A stretch of DNA of 64,000 nucleotides from positions 434,001-498,000 of the forward strand of contig NZ_QMEJ01000002.1 in NCBI RefSeq assembly GCF_003390865.1, read 5' to 3'. The notes beneath the pieces were generated by a model that was not told the origin of the DNA, ran no database searches, and worked only from the letters and a program-made list of their open reading frames with translations. The translations under genes were made by a program, and so were the position numbers. Positions 24,984 through 33,379 of the stretch are shown piece by piece. The DNA comes from Tropicimonas sp. IMCC34011 (GTDB lineage Bacteria > Pseudomonadota > Alphaproteobacteria > Rhodobacterales > Rhodobacteraceae). Position 1 is the stretch's first letter, and each line of letters opens with the position of its first letter.

Positions 24984-25948
24984 GCCCGGCCTTCCTTGCG
25001 TGAAAGCTGCGCCGGCAGTCCCGCCAGGCCCTGCGGCAGGAACCGCAGCACCGCGATCAGGATCACGCCGTAGATGATGTGCTGATACTCGACCGCGCCG
25101 CGCAGAAACTCGGGCAGCGGTGTCAGGAAGAGTGCGCCGACAAGCGGGCCCCAGAGCGCCAGCCGTCCGCCCGTCACCAGCATGATCACGTAGGAGACCG
25201 AAAGCTGGAACCCGAAGGTCTCGGGCGAGATGAAGCCGACGTAATGCGCGAGGAAAGCTCCCGCGAATCCTGCGATCGCGCTGCCGATGGTGAACGCGAG
25301 GTTCTGGGTCCGCGCGGTCGGGATGCCCGAAGCCTCGGCCAGGGCAAGGTTCTCCTCGACCGCGCCGAAACGGCGGCCAAGCTGGCCTTTCCGGATCAGC
25401 ACGAGCAGTCCCATGACCAGCGCAAGACAGACCAGGGCGAAGGGATAGACGGCCTCGTAGCTCGACAGGGTCGCGCCGAAGATCGAGAGCTTGGGAATGC
25501 CCGCGATGCCGCTCGATCCGCCTGAATATTCGGGAATTTCCAGCATGATCAGGCGGAACAGCTCATTCAGCGCGAAGGTGATCAGCACGAAGTAGACACC
25601 GCGCAGCCGCAGCAAGGGGGCTCCGATCACGAAGGCCACGCCCCCCGCGACCAGCGCGCCGGCCGGCAGTCCCAGAAGGACGGGCAGGTCGAGCCGGGTG
25701 ACGAGCAGGACCGAGGTATAGGCCCCGATCCCGGCGAAGGCCGCATGGGCGAGTGACAGCTGGCCGACCCAGGCGGTGACGGCGAGCCCCCCCGTCGCCA
25801 TGGCCGAGATGCAAACCATGATCGCGATATGGAAGTGGAAGGTACTGCCGGTAATCCAGGGGATCAGTGCGACCGCCACCAGGGCCACGGCCCAGAGCAG
25901 CGCCATCGCCCCCGGGCCGGAGGCTGTGCGGGTGACTGCGGAGCTCAT
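24980..25948 (-). CDS. livM: branched-chain-amino-acid-type ABC permease (LivM-like)
   Basis: The 322-residue protein has about nine or ten helices and the LivM patterns GQLSLAHAAFAGIGAYTS, LRLRGVYFVLITFALNELFR and ALAEASGIPTARTQNLAF. The ATG at 25948 overlaps the livH-like stop (ATGA). The frame stays open far upstream but that part is the shadow of the neighbouring permease. Confidence 0.92.
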   Translation of the reverse strand: MSSAVTRTASGPGAMALLWAVALVAVALIPWITGSTFHFHIAIMVCISAMATGGLAVTAWVGQLSLAHAAFAGIGAYTSVLLVTRLDLPVLLGLPAGALVAGGVAFVIGAPLLRLRGVYFVLITFALNELFRLIMLEIPEYSGGSSGIAGIPKLSIFGATLSSYEAVYPFALVCLALVMGLLVLIRKGQLGRRFGAVEENLALAEASGIPTARTQNLAFTIGSAIAGFAGAFLAHYVGFISPETFGFQLSVSYVIMLVTGGRLALWGPLVGALFLTPLPEFLRGAVEYQHIIYGVILIAVLRFLPQGLAGLPAQLSRKEGRA

Positions 25949-26808
25949 GCCTCGGCCCTCCCCAGAAGACCGGCGGGCCGCACCAGAAGCACGCCGATGA
26001 CCAGCGCGAAGGTTACGATATCGGCGGCCGAAGCGCTGATGAAGGACGAGGTGAAGCTCTCGATCAGCCCCAGCAGGATCGCCGCGAGGGCAGCGCCCGG
26101 GATCGATCCCAGGCCGCCGAGGATCACCACGATGAAGGCTTTCAGGAGCGGCGTCGCACCGATGAAGGGAGAGACCCCGAAGAGCGGCGCCATCAGGCCG
26201 CCTGCCACCGCGGCCAGCGCGATGCCGAGGCCGAGGCCGAGCGGATACATGATCTCCAGCCGCACCCCGAAGACCGCGGCGACCTCCTGATCCTGGACCA
26301 GGGCGCGCAGCGCCCGTCCATGCCGGGTGTGCATCAGGAACAGGTAGAAGATCAGCAGGATCACGATGCCGATGCCGAGCGCGAGGGCCCGCGACTTCGG
26401 CACGATCAGCGCGCCCCACTTGAACACACCGGTGACCATCGCCGGGAAGGCCTGCGGATCGGGCCCGAAGAGAATGAGCGCCCCGTGCTGCAGGATCATC
26501 GCGAGCCCGAGCGAGGCGATCATCCCCGACAGCTCGTCATTGCGGAAGGGGCGGAAGACCAATCGCTCGACCACCGCGCCCATGAGGATGGCAAACACGA
26601 TGGTGAGTGCCAGGGTCACCGGATAGGGCAGCCCCAGCCAGGTCACGCCGATCAGCGCGCAGAAGGCGCCGATCATGTAGAATTCGCCATGCGCGAAGTT
26701 GACGATGCGCATGACGCCGAAGGCCAGCGTGAAGCCGATCGCCATCAGAAGGTAGAGGGTTCCCAGGATCACGCCGTTGATCAGCGACTGGGCGATGAGG
26801 AAGCTCAC
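25945..26808 (-). CDS. livH: branched-chain-amino-acid-type ABC permease (LivH-like)
   Basis: The 287-residue permease begins FLIAQSLINGVILGTLYLLMAIGFTLAFGVMRIVNFAHGEFYMIGA, shown here in full only as its two ends FLIAQSLING and NFAHGEFYMIGA, which is diagnostic for LivH. The C-terminal VILGGLGSIPGAALAAILLG is also conserved. It forms the membrane pore with the LivM-like protein. Confidence 0.93.
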   Translation of the reverse strand: MSFLIAQSLINGVILGTLYLLMAIGFTLAFGVMRIVNFAHGEFYMIGAFCALIGVTWLGLPYPVTLALTIVFAILMGAVVERLVFRPFRNDELSGMIASLGLAMILQHGALILFGPDPQAFPAMVTGVFKWGALIVPKSRALALGIGIVILLIFYLFLMHTRHGRALRALVQDQEVAAVFGVRLEIMYPLGLGLGIALAAVAGGLMAPLFGVSPFIGATPLLKAFIVVILGGLGSIPGAALAAILLGLIESFTSSFISASAADIVTFALVIGVLLVRPAGLLGRAEA

Positions 26809-26874
26809 GGATGCCGGTCCTTATACTTGAGGGGGCCGCGCGCCGCGCCGTGCCGGCGCGCGGCTGCAGGGCGC

Positions 26875-28041
26875 TTACTCGCAGCCGGCAGAGGTGCAGC
26901 GGGCGACGATCTCTTCCTCACCGCCGGTCACCCGGGCGATGTAGAAGGGACTGTCGAGCTGGTGGGCGATCCCGTAACGCTCGCTCCCGGTCCAGTTCAT
27001 CATGCCGAGGATGCCTTCGTAGTCGGAGATGTTCTCGTAGGCGGTCGCGACCGCTTCGGTATCCTCGACCGTGCCGGCATCCTGCATCGCCTGGAACAGC
27101 ATTTTCGTGCCGTCGTAGAAGAAGGGCGAGAAGCCGTTCATCGGCTCGTCGTAGGTCTCGACGTAGCGCTCCTCGTAGGCCTTTGCGCTGGCCACGCCGG
27201 GGTCGAAGGCGGAGTGGACGAACATCCCCTCCGTCGCGGCCTCGCCGGCGACGTTGACGATCTCCTGGGTGGCGGGGCCACCGGTACGGATGATCACGCC
27301 TTCGAAGCCCAGATCCCGGGCCTGCTGCACGATCTGACCCGCCGTGACCGGAGAGTTGCCGTCAAGCTCGATCGCATCCACGCCCTGGGCGATGATGCGG
27401 GTCAGCAGCGGAATGAAGTCGACGCGGTCACGCTCGAAGAACTCGGTTGCGGCAAGGGTCGCGCCTGCCTGCTCGTAGGCGCTGCCCAGGTCTTTCGCGA
27501 TGGCCTCGCCGGTCTCGTCCTTGGGGAAGAGCGCCCCGACAGTCTTCACGTCCTGGGTGCGCACGATCCAGTCGATCTGCGGCTGGGCCACCTCTGCCGT
27601 GGTCGGATTGGGGCGGAAGGTGTATTTCTTGTCTGCCCCGAGCGCCTGGGCGGTGAACCCCAGCGTCATGGTGATGACGCCGTTTTCCTCGGTGATCGGC
27701 TGGATCGCCAGGATCGGCGCCGAGCCGACGGTGCCGATGATGTATTTGACCTCGTCCTCGAAGACGAGACGGTTGGCGGCGGTCACCGCCTCGTTGGCCT
27801 TGTAGCTGTCGTCGTAGGCGATGATCTCGACCTGGTACGTGGTGTCACCGACCTCGAGGCCACCGGCCTCGTTGACGTCCTCGGCGGCCAGCTCGGCCGC
27901 GCGCTTCATGCCGTTGCCCCAGCTCGCGCCGGCGCCGGACATGGTGACGAGCGCCCCGATCTTCAGGGTCTCCTGCGCAACTGCGCCTGTCGCGACCATC
28001 GCAAGCGCCGAAGCCGCCGCGAGAATTGTCGTACGTTTCAT
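26875..28041 (-). CDS. periplasmic substrate-binding protein of the Liv-type importer
   Basis: The 388-residue protein has a signal peptide (ILAAASALAMVATGAVAQE), then LKIGALVTMSGAGASWGNG and GMKRAAELAAEDVNEAGG, typical of type I periplasmic binding proteins (LivJ/LivK, amide- and aromatic-acid binders). A strong GGAGGAGA precedes the ATG at 28041. Two C-terminal cysteines (RCTSAGCE) may form a disulfide. The ligand is not evident and leucine is not assumed. Confidence 0.92.
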   Translation of the reverse strand: MKRTTILAAASALAMVATGAVAQETLKIGALVTMSGAGASWGNGMKRAAELAAEDVNEAGGLEVGDTTYQVEIIAYDDSYKANEAVTAANRLVFEDEVKYIIGTVGSAPILAIQPITEENGVITMTLGFTAQALGADKKYTFRPNPTTAEVAQPQIDWIVRTQDVKTVGALFPKDETGEAIAKDLGSAYEQAGATLAATEFFERDRVDFIPLLTRIIAQGVDAIELDGNSPVTAGQIVQQARDLGFEGVIIRTGGPATQEIVNVAGEAATEGMFVHSAFDPGVASAKAYEERYVETYDEPMNGFSPFFYDGTKMLFQAMQDAGTVEDTEAVATAYENISDYEGILGMMNWTGSERYGIAHQLDSPFYIARVTGGEEEIVARCTSAGCE

Positions 28042-28064
28042 GTTAAGTCTCCTCCCGTTTCTCT

Positions 28065-28952
28065 TCACGTTTCGTGGCTCACCCGGGCGTCCTGCGCCCT
28101 TGGAACCGGCCCCGATATCTCCTCGAGGATCGGGGTCAGGCTGCGGGCGAACTGCCCGTAGTTTTCGCTCATCGGAAAATGCCCCAGCCGTTCCATTACC
28201 ACCGCCTGGCAGCCCGGAATGGCGTCCGCGGTGGCGATCATGTCCTCCGGGCGGCAGGAGAAATCGTATTCCCCTGCCATCAGCCAGAGCGGGCAGCATG
28301 CGGTGTCTATCCGTGCGATGGTGTCCCGCAGATCGCCGTCGACGCGGTAGAACCACAGGTCGCCTTTGAAGACCCCCGGACCGCCCTGCATGTAGTGCCA
28401 GAGCGTCTCGTGCCTGTCCGCCGGGGGACCGCCCGGCGCGATCAGGCCGGAAATCAGCGCGGCGCACACCTCTCCGCCATGTACGTCGGGACGGTGCAGC
28501 CAGTCGGTGTCGTACCAGGGATCCTGCCATGCGGCGCCCTGGGCTCCGATCAGCCCCCGGAACCTCTCGGGATGATCGGCGGCCAGCTGCAGCACGATTC
28601 GCCCCCCGATCGAACATCCAAGAACCACCGGGCGGTCGAGCTCGAGCGCCGCGCAGACATCCAGGATCATCCCCACATAGGCCTCGGTGCTCAGGCGGTA
28701 TTCCTCGTCCTGCCAGCCGTCCGGCGGACTGGACTTGCCATGCCACGGCATGTCGAAGGCGATCACCCTAAAGCGCGCCGTGACGGCCTCGTCCAGCAGC
28801 AGGTCGCGATATTGCCGACCGTCCGCCCCGGCCGTGTGCAGGCACAGCAGTGGAATGCCCTGCCCCGCCTCCTCGACATAGAGACGATGCGGCCTGCCGC
28901 CGATGTCGAGGCGCAGGTAGCGCCCCGTGACGGGATCGAAACGCGGGCTCAT
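28065..28952 (-). CDS. alpha/beta hydrolase
   Basis: The 295-residue enzyme has LCLHTAGADGRQYRDL (oxyanion region), FDMPWHGKSSPP, the nucleophile elbow GCSIGG with Ser near 114, a late Asp in AGEYDFSC and His in ERLGHFPMSE, completing the catalytic triad. Members cleave esters, lactones or C-C bonds in catabolic pathways. Its ATG overlaps the stop of the upstream SCP2-like gene, and the binding-protein gene follows closely, so it belongs to the leftward operon. Confidence 0.9.
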   Translation of the reverse strand: MSPRFDPVTGRYLRLDIGGRPHRLYVEEAGQGIPLLCLHTAGADGRQYRDLLLDEAVTARFRVIAFDMPWHGKSSPPDGWQDEEYRLSTEAYVGMILDVCAALELDRPVVLGCSIGGRIVLQLAADHPERFRGLIGAQGAAWQDPWYDTDWLHRPDVHGGEVCAALISGLIAPGGPPADRHETLWHYMQGGPGVFKGDLWFYRVDGDLRDTIARIDTACCPLWLMAGEYDFSCRPEDMIATADAIPGCQAVVMERLGHFPMSENYGQFARSLTPILEEISGPVPRAQDARVSHET

Positions 28953-29326
28953 GCCGCTTCCCTCGGCAGCGCAAGGATGTCCTTCACCACCTGCAAGTGC
29001 CGCATGAGAGGCGCGAAATTGCCTTCGATCCGCATCCGCCCGTAGCGGACCATGCCGAGGATATCGAAGGCGTCCGGCGCGGGAACGGCCTGCCAGTGAT
29101 CAGCCCAGGCCTCTGGCGCGGCACGCAGGGCAATATCCCAGCCCCGCATCGGGCCCTCGGCCGTAAGCACCTCCGCCCGGCCCTTTTCAATCTGCAGACG
29201 CACCCCTCGGGACCCGGCCTCAAGCAGCAGCACGATACTGGCCCGATCCGCCCGCCGGGCAATCTCGGGATGGCCGATCAGGAGCGCAGGAAGGCGCATG
29301 AAGCTGGCGATTATCTGGTCGGCCAT
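28949..29326 (-). CDS. small SCP2-like (sterol-carrier-type lipid-binding) domain protein
   Basis: The 125-residue protein has a SCP2-type layout: an amphipathic N-terminus, a beta-rich middle (SIVLLLEAGSRGVRLQIEKG) and a C-terminal motif RIEGNFAPLMRHLQVVKDIL, matching the usual G-x-L-x-x-l-x-x-l ending of that fold. GGGAGG precedes ATG 29326; the longer frame is rejected. It is the first gene of the leftward operon. A role in presenting a hydrophobic substrate is suggested by the fold but not shown. Confidence 0.62.
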   Translation of the reverse strand: MADQIIASFMRLPALLIGHPEIARRADRASIVLLLEAGSRGVRLQIEKGRAEVLTAEGPMRGWDIALRAAPEAWADHWQAVPAPDAFDILGMVRYGRMRIEGNFAPLMRHLQVVKDILALPREAA

Positions 29327-29351
29327 GTCCACCTCCCTGTTGCACCTAGCA

Positions 29352-29365
29352 GAACTCATGTTCTA
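29352..29365. promoter_or_regulatory. palindrome in the divergent promoter of the catabolic cluster
   Basis: AGAAC-N4-GTTCT (AGAACTCATGTTCT) forms a perfect 5-bp inverted repeat between the divergent SCP2-like and SMP-30 genes, and an extra half-site AGAACAT lies at 29470-29476. The spacing and position suit control of both arms by one regulator, plausibly the IclR protein. This is inference. Confidence 0.42.
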
Positions 29366-29504
29366 TTAAGTAGCGAGTCATCGATCGAGATTGCAAGTTT
29401 AATCTTCCGGAAAGTTCGATAACGGCGGCAAACCTGTCTTCCCAAGGCGATGCGGCCGCGGCCCGAAACAGAACATACCAACCGTTTTCATGGAGCCTCA
29501 AAAC

Positions 29505-30467
29505 ATGACTGACACGGCAGGCAAGCCGCTTCTCTCGGTGGATGACGTCGCGCGCATTGGCCAGGGACTGGATCGCCCGGAATCGGTTCACGTCACTGGC
29601 GACGGTAGCCTAATTGTCTCGCATCGGGCGCGCGGGATCAGCCGGATCTCCCCGGGCGGTCAGGTCCAGACCGAGGGCCCCATGCCTGCGGTGGCAGGCG
29701 GCGCTGAACTGGTGCCCAACGGGATCGCGCCCCAGCCTGACGGCAGCGCGCTGATCGCCAATATCGGAGAGGGTGGCGGGATCTGGCGCCTCGGAGCAGA
29801 CCAGAGCCTGACCTGCGAAGTCATGGAGGCCGATGGCGTCCCCCTCGCAGCGGCGAACTTCGTCATGACCGACGACGCCGGCCGGATGTGGATCACCGTC
29901 AGCACCATCCAGCAACCGCGCTTCAAGGCCTATTCGGACAAAATCGCCGACGGTCTGATCGTAATGGTTGAGAAGGGCACGGCGCGCATCCTGGCGGATG
30001 ACATCTGCTTTGCCAACGAATGCCGACTGACGCCGGATGGCTCCGGCCTCGTCATCTCCGAGACCTTCTCACGCCGCATCACCCGCTTCGACCTCGGGCC
30101 GGGCGGGCTGAGCAATCGCCGCACCATGGTGCAATTCGGCCGGGGAGACTTCCCCGACGGGATCCGCTTCGACAGCGCCGGGAATCTATGGGTCACCTGC
30201 ATCGTCTCGAACCGGCTGTGGCGCGTCGCGCCGGACGGCAGGGCCGAGCTGGTTCTGGAAGACTGCGACCCGGACCTGGTCGACCGGGTCGAGAGCGCGC
30301 TGACCGAGGGCCGCATGGGCCGGGAGCACTTCTACGACACCGGTCGGAGCCGCCTCGGCAACATCGCTTCCATCGCCTTTTCCCGGGACGAGACGCGCGC
30401 CTTCCTCGGATCGCTTTGCGGCACCTCGATCCTGTCCATTCCCGTTCCCCAAGGAGAGCAAGCATGA
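29505..30467 (+). CDS. SMP-30/gluconolactonase-family protein
   Basis: The 320-residue beta-propeller-type protein contains LDRPESVHVTGDGSLIVSH, GGAELVPNGIAPQPDGSALIA, NECRLTPDGSGLVISETFSRRITRF and FPDGIRFDSAGNLWVTCI, the repeated pattern of the SMP-30/gluconolactonase family with its metal-binding Glu, Asn and Asp residues. Members hydrolyse sugar or other lactones. GGAG at 29492-29495 supports ATG 29505; ATG 29490 is also in frame. It diverges from the leftward operon and is coupled to the next gene. Confidence 0.88.
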   Translation: MTDTAGKPLLSVDDVARIGQGLDRPESVHVTGDGSLIVSHRARGISRISPGGQVQTEGPMPAVAGGAELVPNGIAPQPDGSALIANIGEGGGIWRLGADQSLTCEVMEADGVPLAAANFVMTDDAGRMWITVSTIQQPRFKAYSDKIADGLIVMVEKGTARILADDICFANECRLTPDGSGLVISETFSRRITRFDLGPGGLSNRRTMVQFGRGDFPDGIRFDSAGNLWVTCIVSNRLWRVAPDGRAELVLEDCDPDLVDRVESALTEGRMGREHFYDTGRSRLGNIASIAFSRDETRAFLGSLCGTSILSIPVPQGEQA

Positions 30468-31363
30468 CCCCCAGCACCACCACCTCCACCGAAGCCGCGA
30501 CCCTCGGCTTTGCCGGTCTCGGCGTGATGGGCGAACCGATCTGTCGCAACATCCTGCTGGGGTCGCGCGCGCAGATGCAGGTCTTCGATCTCTCCCCGGA
30601 GCCTGTCGCCCGCCTGGTCGAACATGGCGCCCTCGCTGCCGAGAGTCTGGCCGCGATGGCGGCCGAAGTGGACATTCTCTTTCTGTCGCTGCCCGGCGGC
30701 GCTCAGGTCGAGAAAGTGGTTCGCGACGAAATCCTGCCGTCGGGCAGGGCCGGGCTTCTGGTCGTGGACATGTCCACCTCTCCGGTCGGCCTGTCGCGGG
30801 ACCTCTCCGAGGCGCTCAAGGAAAAGGGAATGCGCTTTGCCGATGCCCCTGTTGCCCGCACGCGGCAGGCAGCCGAGGACGGCACCCTGTCGATCATGGT
30901 CGGCGGCTCGGACGAGGACGTCGCAATCATCCACCCCCTTCTGGCCCATGCGGCAACCGACATCACCCATTGTGGGCCTGTCGGATGCGGACAGGTGGTG
31001 AAGATCCTCAACAACATGGTGCTGTTCGAGACCGTGGTGGCCCTGTCCGAAGCGCTCTCCCTCGGGCGCGCCGCCGGTGTCGATGATGCCCTGTTGTTCG
31101 ACACGCTGTCCAAGGGATCGGCCGACAGTTTTGCCCTGCGCAACCATGGCATGAAGGCCATGCTGCCCGACGTCTTCCCGGCTGGCGCCTTCCCGACCGA
31201 CTATGCCCTCAAGGACGTCAGCTACGCCCTCGAGTTGGCCAGCCTGACCGGGTTCCGGGCCCACGGCGCCGAACTGGCAAGGGCACGGATGGAGAAGGCA
31301 CGCGAGGCGGGGCTGGGCGATGCCTATTTCCCGGCCCTGGTCCGCGTGATGGATCGCGCGTGA
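30464..31363 (+). CDS. NAD(P)-dependent beta-hydroxyacid dehydrogenase (HIBADH / tartronate-semialdehyde reductase type)
   Basis: The 299-residue enzyme has the Rossmann start LGFAGLGVMGEPICRNIL, a substrate motif in FADAPVARTRQAAEDGTLSIMVGG, the catalytic Lys in GPVGCGQVVKILNNM and the KDVSYALELA segment. The family reduces or oxidises beta-hydroxyacids such as 3-hydroxyisobutyrate or tartronate semialdehyde. The ATG overlaps the SMP-30 stop (ATGA) behind AAGGAGAG, so the two genes form a coupled pair. Confidence 0.92.
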   Translation: MTPSTTTSTEAATLGFAGLGVMGEPICRNILLGSRAQMQVFDLSPEPVARLVEHGALAAESLAAMAAEVDILFLSLPGGAQVEKVVRDEILPSGRAGLLVVDMSTSPVGLSRDLSEALKEKGMRFADAPVARTRQAAEDGTLSIMVGGSDEDVAIIHPLLAHAATDITHCGPVGCGQVVKILNNMVLFETVVALSEALSLGRAAGVDDALLFDTLSKGSADSFALRNHGMKAMLPDVFPAGAFPTDYALKDVSYALELASLTGFRAHGAELARARMEKAREAGLGDAYFPALVRVMDRA

Positions 31364-31899
31364 CAGCAGTCCACGATGTCCCGGAGGCAGGCGGCGGCTC
31401 GCCGGATCGAACGCCCCCGGGACGTCGCCACGCCCGGAACCGCTTGCAGCCTCTGAGCGAGGCGTCTCGGTCCTGATCGGAGAGAGGCACATCAGGATCT
31501 CAGGCCGTCCAATATCGTCGACCGGCATTCTCCCGATCAACGGGCAGGCATCGTCTCACGGTTGGTCCATTGCTTACCCTGTTCGACCAGCACGCTCTCG
31601 TAGCATTGCTGCAGGTGGCAGAACCGTTCGGCCGGCGGGTTTCGGAGGATGAGCAGCGCGGCATCGTGACCACCGACGGCGTCTGTGACACGCACCGCTG
31701 CCACAGGACCATCATCGGCAGAGCTAAGGGCGGTTTCGATGGAGTGACCGGCGTTGATGATACCCCCCCGATGTCTGGACGCTGGCCCGAGCGCTGCCTC
31801 CTCGCATGCCAGCGTTAGCGTTCTGGCCAGGGTCGCTTTGGTGATCCGCCTCGCAATATCTTGATTGGCGACCGCCTGTTGATCTTGGAAGAAGACTGA
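31364..31899. other. 536-bp stretch without a convincing gene
   Basis: Several short frames are open on both strands (for example 31570-31818 on the plus strand), but none has a ribosome binding site, a recognised domain or a signal peptide, and they overlap each other. No RNA fold of a known class was seen. It may contain decayed coding sequence, but I could not assign a parent gene. Confidence 0.5.
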
Positions 31900-32229
31900 A
31901 TGCACCGGATTAGGCCCGTTCTTGTCACGATCTTGATCATGTTGCTCCTGCCATGGGGTGCCTTCAGTGCGACCTCGGCGAAGATCGGCGCACGAGACCT
32001 TTCGGTCAGAACGACGGTCGCAGCGAACGACCAAGTAGCACCGACACATCGTAAATGCCGTCTCGGTTCCCTGCTGAAATCGCCCTGTAGTTCCGCCCTC
32101 GCGGCAAACGTGCCGACCTCGGCAGATTCCCACGAGCGTGCCGCTACGACTCTCAACTTCCGATACAGCGAGTGGCTTGGCGACGATCTTGGCCGGACAC
32201 CTCCAACGGAACCTCCCCGATTTTCGTGA
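31900..32229 (+). CDS. small exported protein of unknown function
   Basis: The 109-residue product begins with a clear signal sequence (RIRPVLVTILIMLLLPWGAFSA) followed by a polar region with two cysteines (HRKCRLGSLLKSPCSSALA) and no further hydrophobic segment. Small exported proteins of this general look occur in Rhodobacterales, but I cannot name a family. It lies just upstream of the L,D-transpeptidase gene on the same strand. The ribosome binding site is weak (GGAAGAAGA at about 31888-31896), and the opposite strand is also open here. Confidence 0.5.
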   Translation: MHRIRPVLVTILIMLLLPWGAFSATSAKIGARDLSVRTTVAANDQVAPTHRKCRLGSLLKSPCSSALAANVPTSADSHERAATTLNFRYSEWLGDDLGRTPPTEPPRFS

Positions 32230-32281
32230 CCGAACCCGCGCCCCATGCGCAGATTCCGTCATGAAAACAAGGACAAGTTCC

Positions 32282-32980
32282 ATGCTCACACGTCGCACCT
32301 TCGCCGCCCTCGGGGTGGCTGCGGGGCTGGCTGCCTGCGCCCGGCCCGAAACCGACCTCGCAACGCGTGCGGTTCCGCCCGAACCGCAATACCCCCCGCT
32401 TCCAGACTTCTATGGCGCCATCACCGATGAACCCTACCCCGTGCCCGCGATTCCCGAGGGTTCAGTTGCACCGGAATACTGGCGCCAGGAGGTCGAAAAC
32501 CTGTGGCCTGAACATGCCAGAGGTACGATCATCGTCGATCCGGACGCGGCCATGCTGCATTTCGTGGAAAGCCAGGACAAGGCTACACGCTACGGCGTGA
32601 GCGTGGGTGCGGCAGGCTTTTCATGGGAGGGTACGGCGCGACTTCAGTTCTGCCGCAAATGGCCGCGCTGGAACGTGCCCGATACGATGATCGCCCGTCA
32701 GCCTGACCTTGAGCCCTACTCCGTGGCAAACGGTGGAATGGACCCTGGTGAAGGCAACCCGATGGGCGCCCGAGCTCTCTACCTGTTCCAGAACGGTGTC
32801 GACACACTGTACCGTGTCCACGGAGATGCCTCTCCGAGAGAACTTGGTCAGGCGGTGTCGTCCGGCTGCATCAGGATGCTGAACCAGGATGTGATCCACT
32901 TGCACGAACGGGCCGTGCACGGAGCGTCGGTCATCGTTCTGCCGTCGATGAAGCCAAAAGGCGTGCCGGAACTCTACTGA
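32282..32980 (+). CDS. L,D-transpeptidase (YkuD domain) lipoprotein
   Basis: The 232-residue protein has an N-terminal signal with twin-arginine-like TRRTFAALG and a lipobox LAAC (Cys at about residue 18-20), so it is probably a lipoprotein. The YkuD domain has LYRVHGDASP and the catalytic motif AVSSGCIRMLNQD with His and Cys. Such enzymes form 3-3 cross-links in peptidoglycan or attach proteins to it. The start at 32282 is set by the signal and AAGGA upstream; the longer frame runs through the preceding small gene. Confidence 0.92.
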   Translation: MLTRRTFAALGVAAGLAACARPETDLATRAVPPEPQYPPLPDFYGAITDEPYPVPAIPEGSVAPEYWRQEVENLWPEHARGTIIVDPDAAMLHFVESQDKATRYGVSVGAAGFSWEGTARLQFCRKWPRWNVPDTMIARQPDLEPYSVANGGMDPGEGNPMGARALYLFQNGVDTLYRVHGDASPRELGQAVSSGCIRMLNQDVIHLHERAVHGASVIVLPSMKPKGVPELY

Positions 32981-33243
32981 TCACCCGTGGTGAGAGTGAT
33001 GTGCCCCCGATCGCCAGACGATGGGGATTGGGGGCAACACATGGTCTGGTCCGGGCAGCGACCTTGTCCGCCGCCGATCAACTCGGCCGGGGGGATCATG
33101 CGAAACGCGACGCCCGTTTCCGGTGCCGCGTGGCCGGATCAAGTTATGCATGTCCTCATGCCTTGCTCGCGCGGTCCATGACGGACAACGGCTTGCTGGA
33201 CATCGACACGATTTCTCGTGCGTTTCTAGGCGCTTGGGGAAAA

Positions 33244-33333
33244 TGGCGGAGAGACAGGGATTCGAACCCTGGAGACGGTTTCCCGCCTACACACTTTCCA
33301 GGCGTGCGCCTTCGACCACTCGGCCACCTCTCC
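33244..33333 (-). tRNA. tRNA-Ser (anticodon GGA)
   Basis: On the minus strand a class II tRNA folds: acceptor stem GGAGAGG (with TCTCTCC), D-arm GCCGAGTGGTCGAAGGC, anticodon stem CACGC/GTGTG with loop CTGGAAA, a long variable arm, and a T-arm with GGTTCGAATCC. The CCA end is encoded. It marks the edge between the accessory region on the left and the trg locus on the right. Confidence 0.96.
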
Positions 33334-33379
33334 GTTGGACGGGGGTTTAGCGTGAGGCGCGGGGCGGGCGCAACCCGAT

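Noticed and set aside
31537-32298. Minus-strand frame of 253 codons opposite the small exported protein
   Set aside because: The part opposite the signal-peptide gene looks like a shadow, and no domain or start signal was found; a decayed gene remains possible but unsupported.
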